The notes beneath the pieces were generated by a model. The model did not search any database, was not told the origin of the DNA, and was given only the letters and a program-made list of their open reading frames with translations. Made by a program: the position numbers and the translations under genes. Below, one piece after another: positions 1 through 6,455 of a stretch of DNA of 9,887 bases. This stretch comes from Firmicutes bacterium UBA5389 (GTDB lineage Bacteria > Bacillota > DTU025): NCBI GenBank assembly GCA_002409965.1, contig DHON01000110.1, positions 1 to 9,887 on the forward strand, read 5' to 3'. How positions within the stretch are numbered: position 1 is the first letter of the stretch; every line of letters starts with the position of its first letter.

Positions 1-100
1 TATCGGTGGTTGAGGCACACCGGCAGTCTCCTCCGGCGGTAACCCATGCGAAGTTGTCCGCCCTTCCCAGAAGCAACGCGTCCAGCTCCCGCTCATGCAT
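1..100 (-). CDS. M24 (Xaa-Pro aminopeptidase/creatinase-like) peptidase, N-terminal fragment, cut by window edge
   Basis: Read on the minus strand from an ATG at 100, the frame stays open to the window edge (33 codons). It begins MHERELDALLLGRADNFAW, followed by VTAGGD. The pattern 'GLDALLL...NFAWLTGG' is characteristic of the creatinase-type N-terminal domain that precedes the M24 'pita-bread' metallopeptidase domain. The metal-binding part would lie beyond the left edge, so catalysis cannot be judged. The ATG lies inside the 6-bp target duplication of the adjacent insertion sequence, so the element sits at or just inside the 5' end of this gene. Family members usually have 15-25 residues before this motif, so the original start may have been upstream and is now separated by the insertion. 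In the right flank (2204 onward) the same frame is open, but its translation does not look like a peptidase. The family call is by motif recognition only. Confidence 0.6.
   Translation of the reverse strand, partial: MHERELDALLLGRADNFAWVTAGGDCRCASTTD
95..100. repeat. Target-site duplication of the IS1634-like element, left copy (ATGCAT)
   Basis: ATGCAT here is identical to 2204-2209 on the other side of the element. On the minus strand this copy supplies the in-frame ATG of the M24 peptidase fragment. Confidence 0.7.
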
Positions 101-112
101 CCCAAGTTTGAC
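101..112 (+). repeat. Terminal inverted repeat of the IS1634-like element (end downstream of the transposase)
   Basis: CCCAAGTTTGAC is an exact reverse complement of 2192-2203. Similarity stops after 12 bases. Confidence 0.75.
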
Positions 113-129
113 GTCCTAGAGAACGCAAA

Positions 130-148
130 TGCCCCTAAGCAGGGGGCA
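130..148 (-). terminator. Possible terminator hairpin downstream of the transposase
   Basis: TGCCCC at 130-135 pairs with GGGGCA at 143-148 around a 7-nt loop. It begins 27 nt after the transposase stop, and on the minus strand it is followed by a short T-rich stretch (TTTGCGTT). The U tract is weak, so it may only slow transcription running out of the element toward the M24 gene. Confidence 0.4.
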
Positions 149-175
149 AGGTGAACAGCGCGCGAAATCTCTGGA

Positions 176-1720
176 CTACACGGTCGTCCCGGGCTCGTCG
201 GCAGGCGGATCTGGGTTGATGTAGGCCCGGCTTTTAAGTATTGGACTCATGCGCATCGGGCTGACGATGCCCTCGAGCCCCAGATCTTTGAGAATGGCCA
301 AGTGCTCAACGGTGGGCCTTGTGAGCGTCCTGACAGGCTGCGCCATGCCTGAGAACTGGTACTCGTCGATAGTGCATTCGGACAGTTTCCGCAGAGCCGA
401 AGCAGGCTGTGTGTAAGCTGAACCGCTCGTCTTCAGGGCCTCCTCCAAGGCGGTGAGAAGCAGATACGCGAGCACGCACACGGTAATGTGCCCATTGACT
501 CTGGTCTGGGCCCGAACCCGCACGGGCCTGAGCTTCACCTCAGATTTGATGACCCTGAACGCTTCTTCCACGACGTTCTTCTTGCGGTAAGCCGCTATGG
601 CCTGTTCGGCTGAAAGCTTGGCTTCGGGCACGTCCGTGCACAGACAGCAGAGTCCATCGTAGAGCTCTACGCCCGCCGCATCGGCGTGCGGAACCAGCCG
701 CACTCTGTAGGTTTTGATCTGGGAGGCATTGCGACCTTTTTGAGAACCGCATGTTATGAGGGCCTCATCCAGGACAGGCTCTACCGCTTTCGCAAGGGCC
801 AGCCGGTGAAGGATCTTCTCTGCCTTTCTGAGTATGGGATCGGCTCCCCGGTTTCCCTTAGCGGACATCGCGTCCCGGTTGATCTCGGCGATCTCGGCTT
901 CCGCCTTGGCGATCCTCGCCTCCCTGTCCTGTCTGCGCGTAACGAAAAGCGTGGGGTTGAACACAAGAATGTAGCGTTCCCGCCCTGTAGTCATGGTCTT
1001 GTAGAACGACTTGCCTTCGGCATACAGGGTGAAACCGGAGAGCTCCTTCGGGATCTCCGCGCGGTCGGGGTCCTCGTCGAGCTGGTCGGCGAGCGTTTGT
1101 GCGTCTTTGACGGCAAGGGAAGAAAGAGCGGATATGCCGGGAAAGCGCATGGATCGGATCGTGTCGGAGCCGAGCGCGCTCAGATAGGTGCACCCGTTCT
1201 CTTCTATGAAACGAAAGTTACTGAAAGAAGCCATGCCCCTGTCCATGACGAACGTGCAGTCAGCGATCTGGAAAAGCTCCCGCATTTCAGCGACGACCTC
1301 CTCTATGGTGGTCTTGTCGCTTCTTGTGCCGCGGAGCGCCTTCCAGTAGAAAGGATACCCATCCCTAGTGACGCCAAGCGCGATCTTGATCTGCTTGTGG
1401 TTCTTCTTGCCCCCGGCGGAGCAGGCGTAATCCGCTATGGTGCACTTAGTTCCTTCCATGTAGGTTGCGGTTATGTCGTACACGAATCGCGGATCGGACA
1501 TCTTTCCTCTGCGCTTCAGCTCGGAATAGAGATGGGCCATTATCCGGTTCTGCATTTTCGCCAGGCGATCAAGGTCGCGGTAGATCTCGAAATCGATCTC
1601 CGCTGAGCGAGGAACCCCCAGGAAAGCGGGGCACGCCGTTCGGGGCGCCCATTCGAAAACGCCCGCCTTGCTCGTAGGATCAACTGCTCTGTTTAGGACC
1701 AGGAGCGGCGCGTAGCGCAC
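176..1720 (-). CDS. IS1634-like transposase, main (catalytic) part
   Basis: This 514-codon frame (GTG at 1720, probably not a true independent start) encodes a DDE transposase of the IS4 superfamily, IS1634 group. It begins with the family's NR-DP-SK signature (LNRAVDPTSK). Likely catalytic residues are D82 in VYDITATY, D160 in FVMDRGM, and E385 or E386 in the Y-R-K-K-N-V-V-E-E-A-F stretch, which matches the Y...R...E signature. Between D160 and the glutamate is a long insertion, as in other IS4-type enzymes, with a charged segment near residues 262-312 that could form a coiled coil. The N-terminal part of the protein is in another frame (1726-1941). The main frame is open upstream to a TGA at 1760-1762, so a -1 shift in the 32-nt overlap would join them. 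The joined length, about 585-590 residues, is close to a full family member. Confidence 0.85.
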   Translation of the reverse strand: MRYAPLLVLNRAVDPTSKAGVFEWAPRTACPAFLGVPRSAEIDFEIYRDLDRLAKMQNRIMAHLYSELKRRGKMSDPRFVYDITATYMEGTKCTIADYACSAGGKKNHKQIKIALGVTRDGYPFYWKALRGTRSDKTTIEEVVAEMRELFQIADCTFVMDRGMASFSNFRFIEENGCTYLSALGSDTIRSMRFPGISALSSLAVKDAQTLADQLDEDPDRAEIPKELSGFTLYAEGKSFYKTMTTGRERYILVFNPTLFVTRRQDREARIAKAEAEIAEINRDAMSAKGNRGADPILRKAEKILHRLALAKAVEPVLDEALITCGSQKGRNASQIKTYRVRLVPHADAAGVELYDGLCCLCTDVPEAKLSAEQAIAAYRKKNVVEEAFRVIKSEVKLRPVRVRAQTRVNGHITVCVLAYLLLTALEEALKTSGSAYTQPASALRKLSECTIDEYQFSGMAQPVRTLTRPTVEHLAILKDLGLEGIVSPMRMSPILKSRAYINPDPPADEPGTTV

Positions 1721-1725
1721 CCGGC

Positions 1726-1941
1726 TCAGGAGCTGGTGGAGGGGTCTATGAAGACTGATTCAGGATTCTTCGCTGCCTGTAGAGCGTTTCGGATGCCTTG
1801 AGCCTCGGCATCGGTCAAGGCGCCAAGGTAGTGAACCGGTTCATGCCTTGGAATCCCGTCCCGCCGAACCGACTTGACGATAGTGTAATACCTAAGCTTG
1901 CTCCCATCGCCGGCCCGACTGACGGTTGTCTTGAGGAACAC
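1726..1941 (-). CDS. IS1634-like transposase, N-terminal part in a separate frame
   Basis: This 71-residue frame starts at GTG 1941, with a good ribosome-binding site (GGGAGG about 9 nt upstream). The motifs YYTIVKSVR and HYLGALTDAE match the N-terminal region of IS1634-type transposases, where '...yr.v...R..g.pr...v..LG.l...' is typical. It ends at a TGA (1726-1728), and the catalytic part follows in the -1 frame. Either a frameshift mutation has split the gene, or the two frames are joined by ribosomal -1 shifting in the 1728-1759 overlap. The overlap has only a run of four C (CCC preceded by C), not a classical X-XXY-YYZ slip site, so I favour mutation. Some family members carry a longer linker here, so a small deletion is also possible. 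Confidence 0.65.
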   Translation of the reverse strand: MFLKTTVSRAGDGSKLRYYTIVKSVRRDGIPRHEPVHYLGALTDAEAQGIRNALQAAKNPESVFIDPSTSS

Positions 1942-2191
1942 CTGCCATCGCCTCCCGCATAGCCTCGACTACTTCCGATGCTATCACGGCGGAAAGCAAA
2001 GTACAAGTAAGATCTTGGTAATATGCTCGCTTTCCGAGGGGGAACTCGCAGTGCAAGAGCAATATGACCTTACGCTGCGTCTCTGATTCAGGAACCCGAA
2101 TCGAGCCCAAACGCCCGCATAAAAAGAGCGAGCTATCTCGACTACGCTGACTACTCAAACCCATCCCTAACTGGCTGCATGATTGCCGATT
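1942..2191 (-). other. Non-coding 5' region of the IS1634-like element
   Basis: About 250 bases lie between the terminal repeat and the transposase start. A long open frame on the minus strand crosses this stretch and both flanks, but its translation is rich in Cys, Trp and Ser and shows no family pattern. The region probably holds the transposase promoter. I could not identify a convincing -35/-10 pair by eye. Confidence 0.4.
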
Positions 2192-2203
2192 GTCAAACTT
2201 GGG
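2192..2203 (-). repeat. Terminal inverted repeat of the IS1634-like element (end upstream of the transposase)
   Basis: GTCAAACTTGGG is an exact reverse complement of 101-112. Confidence 0.75.
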
Positions 2204-2209
2204 ATGCAT
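2204..2209. repeat. Target-site duplication of the IS1634-like element, right copy (ATGCAT)
   Basis: Identical to 95-100, immediately outside the terminal repeat. Confidence 0.7.
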
Positions 2210-2340
2210 AGACCTAGGTGGGCCCCATTTGACGCTGGTGCATATCAAAGGCCCAACCACCATCGACGAATTGCTGTCATGTCCCACAGCTCTACCCGCC
2301 ATCTGCCAAGTAACGCAATAGCGACTTGAGCATGCCCAAT

Positions 2341-2364
2341 CCCCACCTGATGCCCAGGTGTGGG
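2341..2364 (-). terminator. Stable hairpin after the helicase operon, possible terminator
   Basis: CCC-CACCTG at 2341-2349 pairs with CAGGTG-(T)-GGG at 2355-2364: nine base pairs, one bulged base and a 5-nt loop. It begins 26 nt after the stop of the 136-residue gene. No T run follows on the minus strand, so if it ends transcription it is not a classical intrinsic terminator. It could instead protect the mRNA 3' end. Confidence 0.35.
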
Positions 2365-2390
2365 TTATTCGACGCTGCCGACAATCGCGA

Positions 2391-2801
2391 CTAAGCAGCC
2401 AAAACTCCGAGCTCTCGTTTGTCATCGTCAGACGCATGCTGGCTTATAATTGAAGCAACCTGATTGGAAATGCACGAACCCCCAGAAGTTTTGAGTTCCA
2501 ACACGATTGACCGCAGCTTTTCATAGCGATCCCATTCTATCACGATCCCATCGGCAGTAATTCGCTCACATCTCACAAGATATCCTGATGAGTTATAAGT
2601 ATAGCGATACTCCAACTCGACGTCAGGATAGTCCAGGTCAGCACATTTCATCTCTACGATGACAGAAGAACCGGACCTACTGTACACTATCGAGCGGTAG
2701 TTGGCCTCTGTCATGTTGGACGCCAGTAGAAAAGCCGGCACTCCCTTATCTAGAAGCAATTCAGTAAGACAAGCGACTAGTTCCTTGGCGGATGATCTCA
2801 C
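2391..2801 (-). CDS. Unrecognised 136-residue protein, coupled to the helicase
   Basis: I do not recognise this family. The GTG start (2799-2801) overlaps the helicase stop in the arrangement GTGA. A GAGGGGG ribosome-binding site lies within the end of the helicase gene, so translation is almost certainly coupled. The protein is short and soluble-looking, with no signal peptide or membrane segment. An N-terminal helical stretch (residues 1-35) is followed by alternating hydrophobic and charged strands with many Tyr, Glu and Asp (about 40-105), as in a small beta-rich fold. The C-terminal 30 residues are Ser- and Asp-rich. No catalytic motif is visible. The tight coupling suggests a partner or regulator of the helicase. 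Other options, such as a nuclease subunit or an antitoxin-like protein, cannot be excluded. Confidence 0.7.
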   Translation of the reverse strand: MRSSAKELVACLTELLLDKGVPAFLLASNMTEANYRSIVYSRSGSSVIVEMKCADLDYPDVELEYRYTYNSSGYLVRCERITADGIVIEWDRYEKLRSIVLELKTSGGSCISNQVASIISQHASDDDKRELGVLAA

Positions 2802-4690
2802 TGTATGTTCCCCCTCGCGTGTGCTCTTAGCAGCTCCAGTATGTAGCAGAGGCGATCCTCGGCACTAGTGTAGTCCTTGAGCGTCCACTCCTTGCGGGGT
2901 CTTCCCACGTGCTTCATAAGCTCTTGGTTAATCAGGATCACCAAAAACGCATTATTCGCTGACGTCTGCCCTCGATTCTTGTCCATCCATGAATACTGTG
3001 GCTTCGAACGAAGACGTAGAAAACCATCCTTTGCATGCGGGTCGATAGCGCATTCATTCAGCAGTTCGGCGACTTCGTTTTCCACCTTCGTTACGAAGGC
3101 ACTCCTGGTTTCCGAAAGCTCCAGATCAGGTCTCTTCGACCGCAGCGACTCCTTACGCATGGATGCAAGAATAGCTTCCTCCAGTTCCGGCGTAACCGAG
3201 ACGCCACTCACGCGCAGAGCTTCAAGGGCATTCTCTAGCTTGGATTGCAGCGCTTCCTTAGCTCTATCGTAGCTGGCAATGATATCATAATCCTCTAGAA
3301 ATGACTCTCTGGCTGCATATCTGAGACCAACCGGGGTCACCGTTCCAATCTCCCAAGGCTGGCACTCATAACCGTCAGACTCCGGTTCCTCATCGTTCCA
3401 TACCGCTGACATCTCATTTTCTAGTTCGGAGATAGTCGTGGCTCTTTGGGCCTCATTCTTGTAGTATTCCCATAGTTTCTCTAAACCGAGCTCATTGTGA
3501 TACACCAGATGCGCCACGTTATCGATATCATCATGATCTGTGTTGCGGATGACTCTCAGTGCTCGACCTGCAAACTGCACGTATTGGTTCAATGAGCGAT
3601 AGGGTTTGAACATGGCTACTATAGAGATGTTGGGATGGTCGTAGCCCTCTCCGAGCATGTTTACGTGCACAATCACCTGATACCTGTCTTGCTCGAAATC
3701 TCTGACGCTGGATGCACGTGTTTCGTCGTTCAGTGTGCTGTGAACCACAGTCGCTTTGGATCCCTCTTGCTCGTAGATATCTCGGATTTGTTCCGCATGG
3801 GCTATTGAACATGCTGACGCCAATATCTTGTGAGGCGTTCCTGTTCTCCTTTTTTCCTCAAGTAGCTTGAGACTCTCGATAACCACCTGACGCGTGCATT
3901 CGGGTGAATAGGCCACCGATCGGTTCACCCATTCCTGATCCTTTATTTCGAGTACCTCGTCTAGACTGAGACGCGAATCCATTCCGTCAACGGTGAATTC
4001 CAGCCGCTCATCTATGTGTTTCTGCTCAATGATGCGCTTGACAAGCCCAGCACGCATCGCCTGCCCCAGAGTATACTCATAGGCCACGTTCCCATATATG
4101 CTAATCCCGTCTCCGCGGAACGGCGTACCTGTAACCAATACTTTCTTCGCTTCTGAAAAGTATTGGAACAAATACCTCCAGCTTTCCGCAGGTGCATGGT
4201 GCCCTTCGTCAACTATTATCATGTCGAAGAAGTCGGGGGCGACACGGTTTACGAGTGAACCGCGGTTTCTCGACATGGTCTGTTGAATCTTAGCGACCAC
4301 CATGTCGGCCATATGCAATGGACTATCAGGCAGATCACTTCGAAACCTCACCACTGCTGGCAGATCGTAGCCGTTGAACAACACATTATACTTGAGCCAG
4401 AAATTGTCAGGCGACGATGAGTCAAGGCTTTCAAGGACACCTTCGTTTACCACTACTCCTGGGGTAACTACCAAAACGCGACCTCTGGCCACACCAAATG
4501 GTGTGATAGCCATCAACCCGGTCTTCCCGCACCCCGTTGGGATGATAACCAGTGCCGGTGCATTCGACTCTGACTGGTCACTGGAAAAGTAGTTGCGGAT
4601 GCGCAACCAACCATGACGCTGGGGTTCTAGGAGCTCTTGATTAACTTCAATGAACGCCTCAACCTCTTGGAATCTGCATGGACTACTCAT
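2798..4690 (-). CDS. Superfamily 2 DEAD/DEAH-like (ResIII-type) helicase, candidate defence protein
   Basis: This is a DNA or RNA helicase/translocase. Numbering from the chosen ATG at 4690, a LEPQRHGW stretch resembles the conserved segment before motif I. Walker A PTGCGKT is at 51-57, motif II DEGHH at 161-165, motif III TGTPFR near 187-192, motif V (GEGYDHP) and motif VI QFAGRALR in the second RecA domain. These are the motifs of the COG1061/ResIII group that includes restriction-enzyme and defence helicases. About 200 further residues, largely helical and charged, form a C-terminal region I cannot assign; no nuclease motif is evident. The frame is open upstream to a TTG at 4768 (656 residues). 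I prefer ATG 4690 or the adjacent GTG 4693 (630 or 631 residues) because GGAGAGG lies 10-13 nt upstream and the TTG has no such site. The gene is coupled to the downstream 136-residue gene and lies between two insertion elements, with visibly less GC-rich sequence. Confidence 0.85.
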   Translation of the reverse strand: MSSPCRFQEVEAFIEVNQELLEPQRHGWLRIRNYFSSDQSESNAPALVIIPTGCGKTGLMAITPFGVARGRVLVVTPGVVVNEGVLESLDSSSPDNFWLKYNVLFNGYDLPAVVRFRSDLPDSPLHMADMVVAKIQQTMSRNRGSLVNRVAPDFFDMIIVDEGHHAPAESWRYLFQYFSEAKKVLVTGTPFRGDGISIYGNVAYEYTLGQAMRAGLVKRIIEQKHIDERLEFTVDGMDSRLSLDEVLEIKDQEWVNRSVAYSPECTRQVVIESLKLLEEKRRTGTPHKILASACSIAHAEQIRDIYEQEGSKATVVHSTLNDETRASSVRDFEQDRYQVIVHVNMLGEGYDHPNISIVAMFKPYRSLNQYVQFAGRALRVIRNTDHDDIDNVAHLVYHNELGLEKLWEYYKNEAQRATTISELENEMSAVWNDEEPESDGYECQPWEIGTVTPVGLRYAARESFLEDYDIIASYDRAKEALQSKLENALEALRVSGVSVTPELEEAILASMRKESLRSKRPDLELSETRSAFVTKVENEVAELLNECAIDPHAKDGFLRLRSKPQYSWMDKNRGQTSANNAFLVILINQELMKHVGRPRKEWTLKDYTSAEDRLCYILELLRAHARGNIQ

Positions 4691-5053
4691 CACGTTTGCT
4701 GTACCTCTCCCTTCGAGGGACAAGGCAAGCGGAGTATCTGCGTGACATTTGGAGGATTCGTGCCTCAAATCTGCTTTGGCTCATGCTATACTAGGCCAGT
4801 CCCCGTCAACTATCTTGATTGGAACCCTGATGTAATCACCATGCAAGCACCTTCGCCGTGTAGGGCATGATTCCTGCAACAGATCATGACTGACAGGGTG
4901 CGTGTAAGGATTGTTGGTCCTAGGAGCCTGTGCTCTGTTTGGCAAGTAGAAAGTGCATACTTCGTCGGCCAAAATGTGCATAGGCTAACCGCCGCGCCTG
5001 GGGTCGGATCTTCGTACCCTTCCGGGCTAGGTCGTCGGGTTGAGGGTCTTCTG
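4691..5053 (-). other. Gap between istB and the helicase operon, with the IS21 end and the helicase leader
   Basis: No gene is supported here. The part next to istB carries the likely terminal repeats of the IS21 remnant (4941-4982). The rest is the upstream region of the helicase operon, ending in the GGAGAGG ribosome-binding site near 4704-4710. A 66-codon frame at 4781-4981 lacks any family pattern and overlaps the IS21 repeats, so I do not call it. Confidence 0.45.
4941..4982 (-). repeat. Imperfect direct repeats, probable end of the IS21-family remnant
   Basis: Two similar units, GGCAAGTAGAAAGTGCATA (4941-4959) and GGCCAAAATGTGCATA (4967-4982), lie just downstream of istB. They share GGC and GTGCATA. 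IS21-family elements are known to carry several short repeats at each end as transposase-binding sites, and the position fits. The exact outer boundary is not clear. A CA-ended boundary near 4928-4935 (minus-strand AGAGCACA) is a guess. Confidence 0.4.
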
Positions 5054-5809
5054 TTAAGGGCCCATCCCGTCAGATTCCCTCGGTGCGTTTAGCTGTGATA
5101 GAGCATTCCGTAGTCGGTAACTCTCACCGGTGAACGCCAGCACGTGTCCGTGGTGGACGAGCCTGTCGATCAGGGCCGCGGTCAACCGGTTGTCGTTGAT
5201 CACCGTGTTCCACTGTCCGAATTCGAGGTTCGTGGTGATGGCCACGCTTCGACGCTCGTAACAGTTGGCTATCACCTGGAACAGAAGCTCGGCCGCGTGG
5301 CGATGCAGGGGTAAGAAGCCCAGCTCGTCCACGATGAGCAGATCGCATGACTCGAGGCCCCGCGTGAAGCTTCCCAGCGTCCCCTTTGCGTTTTTCTCCA
5401 GCAGGCGATTGGCCAGATCGACCGTTTGAAAGAAGCGCACCTCCTTTCCGCTTAGGGCTGCCTTCAGTCCAAGCGCTATCACAAGATGCGTCTTGCCCGT
5501 TCCCACGCCGCCCATGCAGATCAGGGACTCCTTGGCATCGATGAAGCTCAGCTCTGTTAGGTGTTCTCTCGTAGTCTGCGGGGGCAGTACGATGTTTTCC
5601 CAGGAGAACTCCTCTAGCGTTTTCGTCTGAGGGAAGCCTGCGCGTTTCAGTCTGCGCCGGTTTCGGTTCTCTTCACGTATCTTCAGTTCCTCCGCAAAAA
5701 GGTCCGTCAGGAACTGCTCCCTGTTCTCGAAGGCAATCTGCGTGTGGATCCGGCTCACCGATCCAAGCTTAAGCGCTTTGCACTGTTCTTGGAGAAGAGA
5801 GGACTTCAT
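5054..5809 (-). CDS. istB: IS21-family helper ATPase IstB
   Basis: IstB is the AAA+ ATPase that selects target DNA and stimulates the IstA transposase of IS21-type elements. It is related to the replication loader DnaC. The protein has 251 residues, the usual family length. Walker A is GGVGTGKTH at about 100-108, Walker B LLIVDELG at 157-164, then a sensor-like ITTNLEFGQW segment and an R-rich C-terminal part (LIDRLVHHGHVLAFTGESYR) typical of IstB. The N-terminal 60 residues hold the charged, Arg-rich DNA-binding segment. Its ATG (5807-5809) overlaps the istA stop as ATGA, the standard IS21 arrangement. The frame looks intact, but its partner is truncated, so the ATPase has no functional transposase in this window. 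Confidence 0.92.
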   Translation of the reverse strand: MKSSLLQEQCKALKLGSVSRIHTQIAFENREQFLTDLFAEELKIREENRNRRRLKRAGFPQTKTLEEFSWENIVLPPQTTREHLTELSFIDAKESLICMGGVGTGKTHLVIALGLKAALSGKEVRFFQTVDLANRLLEKNAKGTLGSFTRGLESCDLLIVDELGFLPLHRHAAELLFQVIANCYERRSVAITTNLEFGQWNTVINDNRLTAALIDRLVHHGHVLAFTGESYRLRNALSQLNAPRESDGMGP

Positions 5810-6246
5810 CTCGTCGCCACCCCCTCCAGCCGTGTCGGCAGCAGTTGGTCGTAGAGAGTGGAATCCGGGTCGTAGGCAGCCACTTCCAGCGGCGTGTAGC
5901 CCTCGGCTATGGGCTTAGGAGTCCGGTTCTCCGGGCGGAGCGAATAGATCTCAAACAGGGCCGGCCAGTCAATCGGCTGCTCTTTGAGCATGTAGCTCCT
6001 CGGCAGAGTCGTAAGAAGCTCGCCTTCTCGATTCCGTACCTCGATTCGATCCCAACACACGCTGAGCAGGACCTTCTGCCGCGGTTTGCCTTGCGGCACA
6101 GCATAGGTCGCCTTCTCGAAACGGAACTGCGCGTAGTTGTTCATTACTGCATGATCAAGCCGCATGGCTTCGAACGAAACGTCTGGCAGCGGCAATAGCG
6201 CCGATCGCTCCTCCTCCCAAAGGTACAGATAACCAACTGGTCGCAT
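5806..6246 (-). pseudogene. istA: IS21-family transposase IstA, C-terminal fragment only
   Basis: About 146 residues from the first ATG at 6246 match the C-terminal part of IstA: LWEEERSALLPLP, then an FEKATYAVP segment and a beta-barrel-like stretch (Mu-transposase C-terminal type) ending just before istB. Full IstA is about 400-500 residues, with an N-terminal helix-turn-helix and a DDE domain, and both are missing. The same frame is open further upstream to a TGA at 6358-6360, but that translation (Gly-, Ser- and Pro-rich) does not resemble IstA, so the truncation point lies near 6245-6290. The overlap with istB is kept. The fragment lacks all catalytic residues and cannot transpose. Confidence 0.8.
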
Positions 6247-6455
6247 CGTCGCGCTCCGCGCTTCGCTGCGGCCACACTCATACCCACCCTCAGAGCCTGC
6301 AGTCGATCCATACGACCGCGGAGGAAGCCTTGGCCCGCCCAGGATGGTAGAGGCCCGTCAAGGAGAATCTTAAGGTCAGGGAGATCGTAGTCGGCAACGG
6401 AGAGGCTCGAGTCAATCAACAGAGTACTGTAGGTCAGCTCTGGCCAACCGGGCAT
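6247..6455 (-). pseudogene. N-terminal fragment of an unrecognised gene, broken by the IS21 remnant
   Basis: A frame starting at ATG 6455 overlaps the last 22 bases of the ADP-ribosylglycohydrolase-like gene and runs on the same strand toward the IS21 remnant. Its first 65-70 residues look protein-like (LIDSSLSVADYDLPDLKIL, then RMDRLQALRVGMSVAAA). Beyond about 6250 the frame enters IS21 sequence out of frame and loses sense, ending at 6144. I infer the 5' end of a gene of the metabolic cluster whose remainder was lost when the IS21 element inserted or recombined. The ribosome-binding site is weak (CAGGG close to the ATG), as expected for a translationally coupled gene. I do not recognise the family. 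Confidence 0.45.

Larger units (their letters stand above)
101..2203 (-). mobile_element. IS1634-like (IS4 superfamily) insertion sequence with both ends and target duplication
   Basis: The element is about 2.1 kb. Its ends are a perfect 12-bp inverted repeat: CCCAAGTTTGAC at 101-112 and GTCAAACTTGGG at 2192-2203. Directly outside both ends is the same 6-bp sequence ATGCAT (95-100 and 2204-2209), the expected target duplication. ATGCAT is itself palindromic, so it also looks like an extension of the inverted repeat. Ends starting with C and a 5-6 bp duplication agree with what is known for the IS1634 family. Inside is a DDE transposase carried as two minus-strand frames (1726-1941 and 176-1720). 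Preserved ends and duplication suggest a fairly recent insertion. Confidence 0.8.
4928..6290 (-). mobile_element. IS21-family element remnant (truncated istA plus intact istB)
   Basis: The remnant has istB complete and istA lacking its N-terminal and DDE catalytic parts, with terminal-type repeats remaining only on the istB side. The istA-side end is missing. IS21-like sequence gives way to the end of an unrelated broken gene somewhere between about 6245 and 6290, so boundaries are approximate. The element cannot transpose by itself. Confidence 0.7.

Noticed and set aside
686..1606. 306-codon open frame on the plus strand
   Set aside because: It lies opposite the transposase and shows no family pattern. 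The transposase frame on the minus strand carries clear DDE motifs, so this is a shadow.
1892..2437. 181-codon minus-strand frame crossing the right end of the IS1634-like element
   Set aside because: It spans the element boundary and target duplication, is rich in Cys, Trp and Ser, and matches no family I know. Its only link to a real gene is being in frame with the M24 fragment once the element is removed.
4785..4809. TTGACG and TATAGC/TAGTAT boxes upstream of the helicase (minus strand)
   Set aside because: The spacing between the boxes is only 10-13 nt instead of 16-18, so this is not a credible promoter pair.
4781..4981. 66-codon minus-strand frame between istB and the helicase
   Set aside because: It has no recognisable motif, and its first part overlaps the probable IS21 terminal repeats.
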